Below are positions 15,161 to 30,100 of a DNA stretch of 64,000 nucleotides, in pieces. The number at the start of each line of letters is the position of its first letter. Within the stretch, counting starts at the first letter, position 1. The notes beneath the pieces are model-generated. The model worked only from the letters and a program-made list of their open reading frames with translations. It had not been told where the DNA came from and ran no database searches. The stretch covers positions 2,170,001 to 2,234,000 of the forward strand of contig NW_024104376.1 of the NCBI RefSeq assembly GCF_003945595.2. Direction: 5' to 3'. The DNA is from Pipra filicauda (Eukaryota > Chordata > Aves > Passeriformes > Pipridae). Made by a program: the position numbers and the translations under genes.

Positions 15161-18100
15161 CTGATGCCAAAAGACAGAGTTAGGAACACACTGGAGCAGA
15201 GAGCTGAGTCACGTCAGTAAGTCTAAAGTGTGTATATATAACCAAAAAAGCCTGGAGATCAATAAGCATTAAGAGTGGTTTCACCTTTAGGAGGAAGAAA
15301 GCCTGAGGTTCCTGTGGCCAAGATCCACAGACCGTGTGCCTGAAAGCACCACAGCAAAATGACCCTACAGCTGCAGGGTGCCCATGGCTCTTGTGAAAGA
15401 GAACAAGAACTGTACACGCTCAGTCCCTTCTCCAAACTAATTAAGTAACTAAGACTCAGTATTTGTTGCCAACATGAACATACCAAAACCAGCATCCTAC
15501 AAGCCATATACACCACTTACAAAATGTACTTTTGAAGGCAAGTGGGGCTCACGGGACTGTGTACCAGTGATTTCAGCAGCAAATTTGCTTATTTTACAAA
15601 GTAAATCCCAGCTGTCAGCTCTGAAAACTCAGCCTCAGCTTTAATAATTGCATCAAGTTCCTTCCTCTTCACGTAAGTGCTGAGCCAAGCTTGGCCCTCC
15701 GTAAGCCCTGCTGCCTCCTGTGACTGCACAGCACAACCATTGCAGCTGAGCAAACAAGGAAGGTTTGAACTGCAAACACCAAACTCCTTCCCTCTCAGGT
15801 TGTTGCTGGTTCTGAAAGAGGGTACAAAACCCAGCACCTTACTGCAGCCTCCCAGCTACACCCAAATTACGGTCTCCAATGGATTCTTTTTCCAATTACA
15901 AAACTTCTGTTTAGGCAGGAAATAAAAGGTCACAAAGAAAAACCAAGAGCAGATTCAGAATGCAGATGGAACACGAAAGCAAAGCTCCTGAGTGTGTATT
16001 TGCTGAGACAATAGCTCACAAAGGACACTACTACCACAAGAAGTGTATGATGCAGTACCAGTGTCATTCCACTCAACCTATGAAATTTAATTTCAGGACC
16101 TTCTTCAAAATGGTGGCATCCTTAACCTGAAACTCATTTGAGTAATGCACAAGAAAATACAATCGTTCAGTACACTATGAAGCAATCCAGGTTTTTTGTA
16201 GTTAATAAATCCAGGCTGCATTTCAAGCTGGAAAAAACTTCACAGCAGAATGTTCAGCCTTTCTCCCCAGCTGATGACAAAGCCAGTAACAGCTGCTGGA
16301 ATAGAGCTCCTTGGCACCATGGGGTGAGTGTATGATGGCCAGGTGGGAACGCTCTAAAAAGGAACATCTCTTGGATGGGTACCTTGAGATGGGATCGTGT
16401 CCTCTGAACAGCAAGGAGTTGTTGTTTGGGTGCTGTAGCCACTGGAGCACTGCAAGGAATCCCGACTGCTCCTCTGGGTGTCCAGCTGCAGTCCCCTTGA
16501 CAGAGCCAGTGCCAGCTCCTCGCAGGCCTCCATCTCCTCACCCTGCTGCTTACACACAGAAAGAGACTCATTACGCCTGTCACCTTCACCCATGTTTAGG
16601 TGCCCTTCCTCCCCAGAAGAGCTTGTCATCATCACAACCCAACAGATTGTGCCCAACCATTTACTTGGGCTAGGAAACAGACGCCTCTTTGGAGGACGTT
16701 GCCCTACAAATGCTAACACCCAACAGTGTATTCCCTCACGCCCACAGGATTCCCACTGACCACACCACCACGCCAGTACCCCTTCCCGGGTGAACATGTG
16801 CCAGCATAAAGCACATCGGAAGTACTGGCAGGAGCCAGCACATCCGTTTCCCTTGCACCAAGCATTGTATTTGAAATCAGAGCTTCACCCTTGTGGCAGC
16901 TGAGACCGTCATGCTCCGAGGTCTCTGGGCCTCCTCAGGGGTCACAGGGGCCCCGCTCTGAGCTCCTCCATTGAGATCTGGTTCGCGCTTCTCTTTGCGA
17001 CGTTGCAACGTGTTCACCATCGGCTGATCGTACGGGCCCGGCTTGGCCCAGTCCTAAGGAAACGCACTTGTTAGTGACAGCTTCCATGTAATAGCGCTTT
17101 AATTACATGTGAAACTACGCAAAAGGACAATTTTAATGCACCAGATTATGTACCAAACTGCATATGCCTTTCTGAATCAGGTGAGGAATAAATTAATTTT
17201 AAGGATATTAAAAATCTTCATTTATAAAATCTATTTCCTTTATTAAAGGGAATCTAAATTTCCTATTCTACCTAAATGTTCTTATATGAAGATATTTAAC
17301 ATTTTGATACTACAGTCTTATCTAAATGAAATTCTGTTGTGATAAAGCCTACATTTTCAGAATTTCAAGTACAAAAATCACTTGCACATAGCAGAAAATA
17401 CACATGCATGTTCAATCACCAATGTACACAAATTCTAGTATTACATGCTGTTATGCATGTCTTTAGGTCTGAAAAATTAGGCTTGAACAGATTTTTGATA
17501 CACATTAGAGGAGGAAGTTACTCTGAGTAATCTCTCAGTTTACTTACTAGCTGAAATTGAGTTTGTAATGATGATCTGTACCGAGGAAAGACTAACTTTA
17601 CTCTGAACTACTGGTACTAAATTTGAAACAGAAATTCCTCAGCGAAGACAGTATTCACTCAGGGCTCTATTAAGCAAAGTCCTGAGGGTGTCCAGAACCC
17701 ACACATTGCACACAAAGAGCAGGACTGATCCGTGTCCTGTGCTGGGAGGCAGAACCACTGCTAAGCAGTAGCTCCCCAAACACCAGCTGCTGCAAGGGCA
17801 ATCCCAATCCTAAGAGAGTTTTCCTTTACTGAGACAGGGGCTGCTTTAAAAATAAAAGAAACAAATTCTGCATGAGAATGGGCCCCACACCCCCCCAGCT
17901 GCCTGCTGGGCAGTCTCCCACAGCCTTCCAATTCACAATTAACATGGGCCAAGACCACATTATGGATTTTTACTGACATGTGTCTCAGTCCAACATATGA
18001 GAAGTGCGCGGCAGCTGAAGTGACAGACACCCTTGCACAGACAGGTATTTTGGTTTTATTAACACATATGAAACTCTGCTTTACCTTAACATCTGTGTCT

Positions 18101-21100
18101 CTGCTCTAAGTATGTTGCTGTCAAATATACTGGCAGAGTGCTTCTAAGCACAGACACAGCTAATGACCCTGAGGCCCCAGGACCACTGTGCCCACCCTGT
18201 ATCTCAACAGTCTCCAGCTGCTGGAGAGAGAGAGTAGGGGGATCTGTAACAAGATATCTCAATTTAAAGTATAAGCAGGTCCCGTGGTGCATATGCAGTA
18301 TTACACAACCATCCACAGGCACTTAAATCCTGCGTAGCTACTGTCAACTGCACATTAGCCTTGTGAGGATTCAGGGCAACAGAGAAGAGACCTTCTCTCC
18401 TTGCTCTGGGGCAGAGTCTCCCAGGGGAATGACCTGGCAAGGATGAAAGTCAAGACTCTGGCAGAGCAGAGATGTTTTAGTGCCAAAGAAGATCCCTGTA
18501 CATCCAGCTGGAGCAACTGAAAGAAGCTACTGCACTCTTTTTCAGTGGTCTCCACTAAGAGAGCAAAACGAGCTGGGTGATCACTTCCAGTTTGTGGTAG
18601 TAAAGCTGGGACAGCTTCAGTCATCGCTTGGGTTTCCCTGGTGCTCAGCACCTTCTTAAACCACTCCAGCTGGATCTTGGAGTGTGCCTGCCCATGGCCA
18701 AGGTGGGGGCCCAGCCCAATCACCACAGGGAGAACACTGGTGTCTTCAATGTGGCCTCACTAATCTAAGCCAACTGGATGCCAAGCCTGCCCTGGCAGCG
18801 CTCAAGTGAGCGCTCTGACAGAGCTAAACAAGCTTTTCTCGCTGAATAGAGCCCAGAGTGCTTTCACCAACGTTCCAGAGTTAAACTATTCCTTCCTACC
18901 TACACATTGTCAGCTTTAATATGCTTTAGTCAGTGCCAGAACAGACAAGGTCATTGAGAAATACCCCCTGCTGGAATTTAGCTCTCCGATTTTCCCCATG
19001 CAGTGCCCATTCAGAGTGATATTAAAGAGAGCAAATCAACCGGTAATTACATGGATCGAAAGGTAGCAACAACTGCTGTGTGCATGCTGTTGGTATGAGG
19101 AGGTGAGGACTGCCACAACAAAAGGAACACAAACCTTCCAGCTAGGGATCTTAGATGATGGAAACATGCCTGGCCCAATGGTGTAATAATGAACGTAGTC
19201 TGGAAGGAGGGCTGAGGGAGCCCGAGTCCACGCGCGGGAGACAGGCGGGAAATGAGGGAAAGGACCTGCACCAACTGAAGCTACGGATGGGTCACTTGAT
19301 AAACTACAGTGATAAAACCCATTAGACAACTGGAAATGAAACAAATAAAAAAAACAAAAACAGAGAAATTAATATAAACAGAATGAATACGAAAATACAC
19401 TGTGACTGATGTTGTAGGGAGAAAACTTCTGTATCTTAAAACAAAAGAAAGAAAACTCTTAACTCTGCTGCAAACAAAAAACAGAAAATTGACACAATGC
19501 TTGGTTCAGAAGCGAGATTGCTTGAAAATTGTTATCTGGTATAACAAATTTCAGGCATCAATCTAGTGGTCATTGTCTCCCGGCTGAGCAGCTTTGCCTT
19601 CTGTCCATGGAAGCAACATACTGTGAAAAAGCCTTTGCAATTTAGGAACCCTGCAGACTGCAGACATAGAACAAAACTTTTCCAATCCTGGAGGCATTTG
19701 CATTGGTGGCATTTAGTCTGTGTAGTTGGACAGAGAGGAAAAGCATACAGCCTTCAAATATGGCATGTTCTGTGTGATGATATGGAAGAAAAAAGAACAA
19801 AAACCAACAGCAAGGATTTACCAGATGAGAATGGAGACCGCTCTCACTTCTTCCCCCAATTCAGAGTGTATCCCACTTAATTTATTCCAACAATGTGTGT
19901 TTTGTCTTCCTTTTTGGTCAAAACCCAATCCCAATTAGTGTAATGTGTGCTACCTAATGGGAGAAAGGGGAGAAGCCACAAACAGCACAACCTGGGCAAG
20001 AAGCTCTTTGTCAGGCAACCAGCTGGCTTTGGGCGGCATTCCACAATCTCTTCGAGTAGCAAAGGTGGACAGTGAGCTTTTCTTGGAAAATTACCTCTGT
20101 AAAATGCCCAATTTGTAGCTTTTCCTATAAACTAGTTTAAAGGCAAGTGTGGTCTATTCAAACAGATTAATTCCTAAAGGAGAGTGCAACAGTTCCTATT
20201 CTCATCTTCACAAAAAGGAATCCTGGCTGCATCCCATGCATTGTTTTTTGTCCAATGTTGCAGGGTTTGGATAACGAGCTAGTAGGTTTGTATGTCTTGG
20301 AGATGAAGTTTTTCACCTTATCTGTGGAGGCCCAAGCCCCCATGGTGGAGCCTGAGCTGACTGAGGTGGGGGAACTGCACTCGCTCACTGACTGGCAGGT
20401 TTCAGAGGCTTCTGAAGAGGCAGAGCTGGACGAATTCTGCAGCGTAAAACAGCACCGCAGTGCAGGGAAAGGATACACAAGCCACCAAAAAAGGAAAAAA
20501 AAAATCACGAACAGAAAGAAAAAGACAAAAAGCACATACACAGAGACACACAGGAGAGAGGGAGGGATGAGAGAAGCAAAGGGTTAGGGTTTTAAAAATT
20601 AATTAGAAACTGCTCAAAACCATTCCTAATGTTCAGGACATCTATGAGAAACAAAATAAGCCACTTGCTTAATGCGAGAACTTGCCACACTGCTTAGGAA
20701 TGAGGAAACTGAGGCAGTGATCTCAACTCCTCATTGCAATTTCAGCATCTCAATTCTGTTAGCTGTCTCACAGCAAGAAGCTGAGGGAGCTGAGGGCACC
20801 TGTGGTCCAAACATGCAATATACTGAGACAAGTTATTTATACAGGAAAGCAGATCATCAGTACTTCAAAGACACAAAGTTTAGATTTAAAACATGGAGTA
20901 GCAAACATCACTTACATTCGCAAGTTCTTGGATATTCTGATCTGCAAAAGTGCTTGTGAAAAGCTCATCTGAGTTCAAATATTATGGAATAGAGAAAGAA
21001 GTAATACTTACCAAACTGGAGTTTTCCAAAGTGCATAACTTGTATGCATGTAGGTAGGATGCATACACCAAATGCATACACTCTCACTCAAACCTTTCTG

Positions 21101-24100
21101 CCCAGCAGCCAGTGTGAAGGTACATGTGCTCTGCTGTGTGCAGAAATGGTGGCATGTACTTGCCACCTGCTTTCTCTTAACAGCAGAGCCAGAAAATACC
21201 AGGGGCTTGGATGGAGAGCGAAGGAAAATGCAGGACATAAAAGTGCCCATTGAACATATCAAACATTTTGCTCCTAGGTAGGAACTTCTCCTCCAATTTT
21301 CAGTGCATGCCTTTATGTACATTTGCTGCTTAAGACCTCTGCAACAGACTCTAATTCAACCACAGGCAGGCCAAGGGGAATAACCATGGGGACCACTTTG
21401 CCTACTACAGTGCTCTTCTAAAGCTCCCCCTTGAAAGTGGCATCCTGCTCCATAAAGGTGTGCGTCCAGGTCCAACCAAGTGCTTGGAAATGGTCAAGAA
21501 TACTGGAAGAGTTGCCAGGGCAGTGGAGAGCTCTATTCACTGTCAGGAAATTCAAGACTACCAAGACTAATTCACCCTTTAGTAGCCCAGGATCTGGGAA
21601 ACAAGTCTATCTAAGGATATCCCTGCCGTTCTACGACAGCAGAGAGAATGCGCTCTTGTATCAGGTTTGCGTAGCAAAGCCACAGATTTTAAGATGTTGA
21701 AGAGGAAGGGAAATCTCATTTGAAATAAAATTTCATCAGTTAACATCAGGTGAGATCTGGGGTGAGTTTGCAATAAAAAGACAGATGGATAAGAGGCACT
21801 GTAGAGAACAAAAGGTGTCTCACTGCTAACCAGAAGCTACATATGAGAAATGTACAGCCAATTGCCTGGGTAAAAGGAGATGTAGGTCTCTGAGATGGAA
21901 CACTGTCACCAGAAGGATTTTGGTGAAGGCTAGTAGGGCTGCTGAGAAGTCAACACAGCATCAGCATCTTGAACTTACTAGCAAACTGTGATTTTAGTGA
22001 AATTTTGCAAAGGCTCTTTAAAATTTTTTAAAAAGCATGTAGTGTGATGGACCATTTTATAAAAATAACACATCCCATCCTATGCTGACATGGGATCAGA
22101 TCTGCAGGTGACCTGTCAAATGTGCGTAGGGTACAAGTATGCTCAGCTAACAAGGCTTGTATTCAAGGTGCAGCAAGAGCTGAGGTGAAGGTAAGATCAG
22201 AAGAAATTGCAACAAATGACTGTTAAGGAGAGCAGTGAAGAGTGTGCAGTGGGGCACCTGATGATGCGGTGGCTTCATGTTTTGTGGAACTGGTCACATT
22301 CTTGATTTAATGCAACTCCTTTTACAGGAGAAAAGCCTCTAAAATAAGAATACCAACATACATGAGCTGTGGTTGACTCCGCCATCAGACATAACCACGG
22401 GGCACTAAATGGAGATGAGCCTATTGCTTCTATCCTTAGAGAAAAATACATTATAGAAAATTAGCTTTTACACTAAAACTCCAGACTTCTGCCTGACGTT
22501 CCAGGTACCTCAGAAAAGAAATCCCATGAGAATACTCACACTGATGTTCTGGTTTGGCTAGGAAAAAAAAACGAAGAGAGAAAAATGTAATTACAGAAAA
22601 TCCTTTTTTAATAGCCTGAATGACCCTCCTGAGTCTGCATACTCTGCACATGGCAGAACAGACAGTGAAGAGTCTGAGTTACAAGCATGGTATCCCTCAT
22701 GCCACATTGTTTTCTGCAGATGCCTCAACGGGGACAAGTAAGAATTTGGAATTTACACCTGATAAGACTATTTGTGTTTACAAGACAGAAATTTCACAAG
22801 ATTATGTCAAGTAATGGTAAAAATGGCCCATAAATGAGGTTTATTAGCAACAAAGATGCATGCAGCAAACAGATAGAAAAAGGTCAAAAATGGAAATTCT
22901 GAAGATGCAAAGAATTGTTCAATTTACTTGGTGTATGGGGGGAAAAAAGACTAGAATTGATGAACTTATTTTTGCAATAAAGTGACTACTTCAAGGTGGA
23001 AAAAAAAAGAAGACAAAAAGGACTCTCCCACTAACTCAGTGTGTCCATTTTCAGCAGGAAAAGCTAGACAAAGGCTGAACCAAGATGCCATGGGGAAAAC
23101 ACCCTGGTAGACGAAGGAAATGCAAGATGTGGTGGTACAGAAAGAGTGTCTCCTCACCTTCAGTAACTTGCATGGCGCAGAGAAGGTGAGCCTCTGGTCT
23201 TGCTAAAAAGCATTACAACAATGAGAAAACAATGGAGAGGGAGACAGAAGAATACTGAATTCCTGAAGGAAAAATGTAAGGAAAACATGACTGGCAGCAG
23301 GTCAAAGGCTCTCTGGATCAGACTGCATAGCCACTCCTGAATGGTTAGATGAAGGTGTGGGAAGCACATACCACCCTTCATTTCTTAGCAGAAAGTACAT
23401 GAGGGACTGAAAACAGAAACTATACAGTTACTGCTTGGGCAAAAAGTCCCCAAACAAGTGCTTGTTTTGGATGCACGCCCTCTGGCACATGCACTCCTGC
23501 GAGCACACGCACTGGCAAACACTGGGCAGAGCAATTTCTACTCCACACCCCATGGTGTGAGAAATTTGACTATCACATTTTTTGAATTTGTTTTAGTAAT
23601 TATTTTTTTTAAATGATTGTTTCACGTGAATCAGTTTTAAAATCAGTTCTTTAATTTTAGCTATTTTAACCCCGGGGGATTTTTTTCTTTTCCCCACAGC
23701 TGCAATAATGGTGGTTCTGCTCTTCTGAGAAAAAGCTAAAAGTTAGGAGTATCAGCAGAAAGCTAAAACTGTGCTCTGCACAGCAACATGCAGTGTAGCT
23801 TGGTGTCTGGTCTCTCAGACGTTGTGCCATGGCTTGTTCTTGGATAGCGTCCTGCTGCTTGGTGGGGTATGTACGAGTTCCAGCAAGCATAAAAAAAAAA
23901 AGAGCTGTATTTTGGGCTGCTGGACTGTGCAATTATATTTTCCATCTGCTGTCCTACTAACCTATAAAAGGACTATGGTTATCTTGCATTACTTGCATCC
24001 TTTCACACCTTTCTTAACCCCTTCCCTTTCCCAATTATGAGACAGAGCTTCCTGGACAAGGGTTTCCCAGAAGATCAAATCCTAACGACAATTGTCCTCT

Positions 24101-27100
24101 ACAGTCATTGGAAAATGGTCTCAGCTACTTTTCAAAAGGCTCCAGATAGTGACTCAAGGTCATCACCTCTCACTTCCAGAAACCTGTCTCTACTGACCCT
24201 TCTTTCTAGTCAGGGATAAACTGCTGGGAAACATAACTTAGAAAAGGAAGTTTAGGAGAAACAAATTCCTGGTGAAAACTTAACAGATGAGTTTCAGTTT
24301 GGAGTTGTTTTTTGTTTGTTTGGAGGTTTTTTTGTTTGTTTTCCAGGGGTTTTTTTCTGTTGTTTTTTTTTTAAGTATTATTTGGGAGCATTTCTTAATT
24401 TAAATGGAAAACTGAATAGTTGTAACAATGTACTTCCCCTATTCTAACTTCAAGCTATTTCAAGCGATGGAATCTCCTCAAAAGCAGAATCTTTCCAGCT
24501 TGATAACCTGTACACACAAAAGCAAGTTCGCATTCAGTTTTCCTCTACTTCAGTGTTTACGGAAAGCCATTTCCAGCGTATTCTCACACTAAAGACTTCT
24601 CTCTCTGCTCTTTGACAGCACATCAACATTTTTATCTTCTTATCTGGTTCTTTCTGTCCCTTTGCTTTCATCCCCACAAAGTCTAAGCAAGCTATGAAAT
24701 TCAACTGCATAAGTGCTTCCCCTATGCATGTTCACTCCAAATCCAGGGGATCCTTCTAAAATCATCCCCCTGAATCAAACATAACTATACTACTACCATA
24801 TTATTTCACCACAGATACTCCCAAGACCTCAGTTTGTCTACTACACAGGACAATGTGTGGGTTTAGCAGCACCAGCCATGTCCAGTGTTCACCCAAGAGC
24901 CACTCTTGGTCTGATGTTCCCAGCAGCAGGTCTGTCAGAAAGACTTTGTATGGGGTCGGTATGTGCCATGGGCACCACACTGGCCATGGCTGATCTTACA
25001 TCTGGCATTTAGAGAAACTGTTCCACTCCAGAAAAGAGACCTGTGATGCTTTTCCATCACAGGATGTGCTGAGCTACACCCAAACATACTTGTGTAATTA
25101 CAATTAAAGTATTTTACAGTGACCTTCCCACATGCACAGCTACATGCTACAGGCTAACACTTCTGCTGCCAGGGATAATAAGAGCAATGCTGCAGAAAAG
25201 AGATCCTCCTAAACCAGTGAAAAGGCAGTGTCTGGTTTGATAATTGCTCTTTTTCCTATCTTCTATGTAGAATGTGATAACTGCAAACACTTACTACTTG
25301 GCAACTACAGGTTGGAAAGCAGTCTTCATTTTGTCAGTCGTCTCTCCTCTGGTATAGTCTGTATCTTGTTTAAATCTCTAGTTACTCCTTGTTTGAGATT
25401 CCCACCAACCTCCCACCCCCATTTGTGTTTTTGAGGAAATTCAGTTTAATTTTCAGTGACACTTGCTTGTATAAAATGTAGGCAAGCACATAGAAGCTTC
25501 TCATAGCTCATATATTCCCAGTCCTATAATATGGGAACTTTAGGTAGTCCCTTCTACTTCTTTTTCTTATTATAGAAAGAAAAAGGGCTTTGTTGATCCA
25601 GCAGATCCCACAGCATGTAGCTAGCAAACATCAGCAAGTGTCCACCTGCGCAAGATATACAGCTTTTAATTTCCTTTGTTGGTTCCAGAGCTTGCTTTTC
25701 TGCCTTCTCAGTGTCACTACTAGAAACAATGACATCAGTGTTCCAGGAAGAGCAGCAGCTGCTGCTGCTCCTCCCCACCCGCCATGGAGCCTCCAAGCAC
25801 AACCACACGGAGATCTGTCAGTTGGTTAGAGACACACAACACAGGATAACGCTGTAAACTGAACAGCTCCTCGGTAAGCTCACAGTCACAATCATCTGTC
25901 AGCACAACACACATGATTTACTTAGTGCTGAACATACAAAGCAAGACACTTAAGCAAAGATGAAGCGGCCAGGCAATGATCTGTTACCTTTTCCTCTGCG
26001 TAAAGGTATACAGAGCCAGAGACATACAGAGCACATACCTATTTGTTATACCAACACACTACACTTGTCACACTGCTGCAGCCTTCTAGAGCTCATGAAT
26101 AGCTCAAGTGATGCTTGGGTCAGTTTGCAACTTTATGGACAGTTTCTAAAATGAAGTGAAAGCACATGAACTTAGATGGTGTAAATCAGTGTGACTCCCA
26201 TCAACTTTCAGGATGTTCTGCCACCTGATACCAGCCTAAGTTCTCTCCTCTGCTTAACAGGGGAACTTGCAAAGAGAGATGTTGAGGTTTTTTCCATGCT
26301 AAGAGCAATTGCAAAGTTACATCCTCATCTGCAAACACGGCATCATCATGTGGATTACCGCCCTTTTGTATTGGTGCAGTGGATACTATGAAAACCAAAG
26401 ATGATGCTGGTATGTGTAACTGATGTATGTATCTTAAAAGTTAATTTCCTTACCTTGTTACTATTCCAGTTTACTTTATTATTGCTCATTTACTTTTTTT
26501 GCATTTCACTTAGGTTAGCCATAGCCAATCTAAACAAAACATTCATTTTATTAGTGTGCACAAAGTTCTTCAGGATGTCACCTACAAAAAAAAACTCATG
26601 TGTCCAGACTGCGGACAGTGCAGAAGAGGTATCATTTGAAAATGATCATCATCATTAAAATGAAAGAGGTAAATATATTTAAAAACAGTTGAGCTTCCCT
26701 TGAGAATGTGTTCCAAGCCTAAATGAACCAGTTTTATTTTGGATTGATGCCTTAAGTCTTACAAATATTAGAAAAATAAAAAACCATTAGGGGCTTAAGG
26801 CATCAGGATGATACCTTAAAATTTCATTAGGGGTTCCACTCACTAAATGTCTTGCAAAAGTAAGGGGCTGTGTGCTATCAGAGGTGGTCTAAGAGTAGTC
26901 TATATGGGCAGGTGACACTTGGAAATCACTAACACTTGCTGCTTGTTGACTTTGAGGATTAAAACTCCCCAACTATGCCTACAGAACTATCTACTCCCCA
27001 ACATATGAAAAGGAGTGCAACTACATTTCTTAAAGTAAAAGACAATCTTCTCCAGTGACCTCAGGATGTATTAAAATGAGTAATACTGAACAACAGGATA

Positions 27101-30100
27101 TTAGGTCCACTTTGGTTTGTGACTAAGATTTACGATGGGATTTATAACATGAGATGGTAATTCAGCCTTGTTTAAAAAATACTGCAGCTGCTGTGTGGTT
27201 TATTAAAAAACCCAAACAAAACAGCAGAAAATTCAGGTGCTGGAAGGTAGAGGCCTTGGAGCGTTGCAAAGCTCTGCCTGCAGATGGCCAGCTAGTTTTT
27301 ATAGGAATGATGCCATGAAGAAATAGAGCAGCAACTTCCTTCTGTAGACCCAAAAATGCTCTGGAAAAGTTTTGCCTATATTGATAGTGAAATCCTCTTA
27401 GTTTTACTGTGTTTAGGATGTTACCATACATGACTACACAAACACTCATTTCTTATGAGTTCTCGTTTTCATGCAGAAACCTTATTTCTGCAAGGTGCTC
27501 AACTGAGAACCCAAAAGAGCAAGCCTATCCACAGAAATGGATGTAATAAAAAATGGTAAAGCCAGTTCCGTGTGATAATGCTGACAGCATTTTGAGTATC
27601 CCAGACCCTTCGCAGGGGAGGAATAAAAGAAGTCTCTCTGATGTCAAAGCCACTGTACTATGGCTGCCAAAAGGCTGTTCTGGCATCAATATTTGCCCAT
27701 TAAACAGTAAACCGCCACCACATATTAACAACTTGCAACCTTTGCAGGATATTAACTGCTAACCTCAGTGGGTAAAGTGAGTATTATCCCCTCCGGTAAG
27801 GTGAGACTTGTTGTTCTTTCTCTTCTGTATGTATCTGAAAAATAGGCATCTAGGCTCCCTCCAGGGCCATCAGGAAAACTAAATCCCCCAAGAGTGACTC
27901 ATCCTTTTCTTCAGTGCTAACTGCAAAAGCAGCATAAATCACTCAAGCTAGAGGCCCAACTTTTAGCTGGATGAAGTGTAGTGAGACAAACCTCACCCTC
28001 ACTGTTTAAACTGACTCCAAGGTACCCCAAAACCACACCAGATTCTTTCTGTGAAAAGTGAGCCAATTTAAAGAGTCCAGCTCGCACTCAGGTTTTTGTT
28101 CTCATGCTTGCACGTACCTGGTTAGGTGCTTCTGGTGGCATGGGGGATGGCGATTTGGACTGGAAAGCATCCTGGGACATGAATCCAGAATCATGGGAGG
28201 ACACACTGGACAGCCTCATGGGTGCCTGCTGAGGCAGATTGGAGCTGCGATAGCGATAGTGTGAACTAGGTGAGTGCGAGTGCGAGCCACTGGACCGGGA
28301 ATCACTACTGTTAACGCTGTTCAGACTGCTGTGAGAGACAAAAGGAACAGAGAAAGGAAAGGGGAGAGGAAAAGACACAAGGGTGGGGTGGGGAGAGACC
28401 CATATGCAGTACAATTAACATTCCACATGTCTCTAGCAACAGGCAGCATAAACCGGAAAAGAAAAATATTGACAAATTAAATATATATATATATATATGC
28501 ACATATATATCAGTAAAGAACTATAAGCAACTGCAGTATCCCTGGTGACCAGAGAGAAAATGGCATTTTACCTTGAATTTCACTCACATGACCAAATCTG
28601 TAACCACTCAGAGTTCAAAGTTGGGTTAGGGATGGAGGGATTGCTACATGCCCTCCCTAGCATTTGCACAGCACTTGCTCAAAAAGTCTCTGCTGACAGC
28701 CTTCTCCTATTCCTGACTTAGACCTTGCTGCCTCTGCACCATGGCCCAAATATACACTGGGATTTCTACAAGGGTGACCAAAGGCACTGCAGTTCATGTA
28801 AGAGTCTGTCTCTAGGCATGTCACTGCAGACAGTCAGCAGGACAATGTGTGAGACCATCACCAAACCCCCCGCGCTCCAGAGTACCTGGGACAAGCTTCG
28901 CTCACATGAAGGCTTCCTACCAGAAAAAAACATGTGATGGTATATTGAGTGAAGCCAAGCCACTGGGTATGGAGTTTTAGTTAGTAAGACGGTCAGAGAA
29001 TTAAACCCCCAAATTAATATCCGTGTTAAAAAACCCAGGGTGATGCTCCAAACAAAGAGATTGATTTTTACTCCTCAGTATCCATGAATGACAGTAAGGA
29101 CATGTCAGCTGCAATGTGGGAGCCTGTGAAATTTCCTGCTGGGGTGGCTGAGCAGGACTAGCAGGATGTACCTGTAGGCAGCTTTCTACCCCCACTGGCA
29201 GGAGCCTGGCCAAAGGAATGGCTCTGTAGGATATGTGGGTGAGGCCTGCAACTCCTGTTCACAAATGCCACGTACACAGAGGATGTACAAATCAGCTTGG
29301 AGCAGAGACAGAGAAGATCTGCTGAATTTTACCCACACATCCTAGTCTATGCCACAGAGGTTTTACTGCTCAAGAAGATGAGGTTCATTAGGAACAGATG
29401 ATGAAATTTTGTTGGGGTTTTTTTTGCCATTTTCTTTTATAGCTTCAGGATATTGCATCTTTAAGCCTGTGCTCATTGCTCTAAATATGCATGTTTTCAC
29501 ATATATATATATAAAAGTACCGACTTTTTTTATATATATCTGCATGCAGAGACAAGTAGGTACATAGAAGTGGTGTTCACTTGCTCTGACATGCTGTAGG
29601 TAACTTTGCTCATACACAGAGAACCTGTAATACATTATTCATAAAGCAAACTGAAAGGTAATCATTTGAGAGCAGCTAGAGAGGTGTTGAGCAGAATACA
29701 CAACAGGATATCTTCCTTTTCAGTAAAAGGAAAGAGTAAATGTGGACACCGGGTATGGGGGCAACATGCTAATAAACTGTTTTATGAGAAAAAACAGTTT
29801 TTACAGAGAAAGCATAGACAGAATCCAGTGTTTCAACATATTTCAGGACAGCATTAGACAGCATTAAACAGTCAAAAAAACTTGTATCAAAAAAGCATTT
29901 CCATCTACCAGACTCATAGGGCTATTGCCAAGGATGTTTTCCCTTTTCAAACAGTTTAACTTACTGATTAGTAACAGCTACTTAGAATAATCTAAAAAGT
30001 CATCACATGAAAAACAGAAAAGGAAATTATGAATGAACAATCTCAGAGCTTAGATCAGTACAGTCTGCTCTTTGATCCAAAATGGATTCAAGAGAACTGA

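Larger units (their letters stand above)
20437..28117 (-). other. MTSS1: MTSS1 intron between window exons 7 and 8
   Basis: 7.7 kb intron. It contains the PNQNIS microexon candidate (22540-22557) and a T/G-rich low-complexity tract at about 24307-24373. No CR1 element or RNA gene is recognised. Confidence 0.7.

Noticed and set aside
20578..20591. Telomere-like AGGGTTAGGGTT
   Set aside because: Fewer than two full units; expected by chance in the purine-rich stretch.
29487..29549. Imperfect hairpin considered as a microRNA precursor
   Set aside because: The stem is mainly a TA dinucleotide run with a three-base bulge; such runs self-pair without being microRNAs, and the outer pairing is only five bases.
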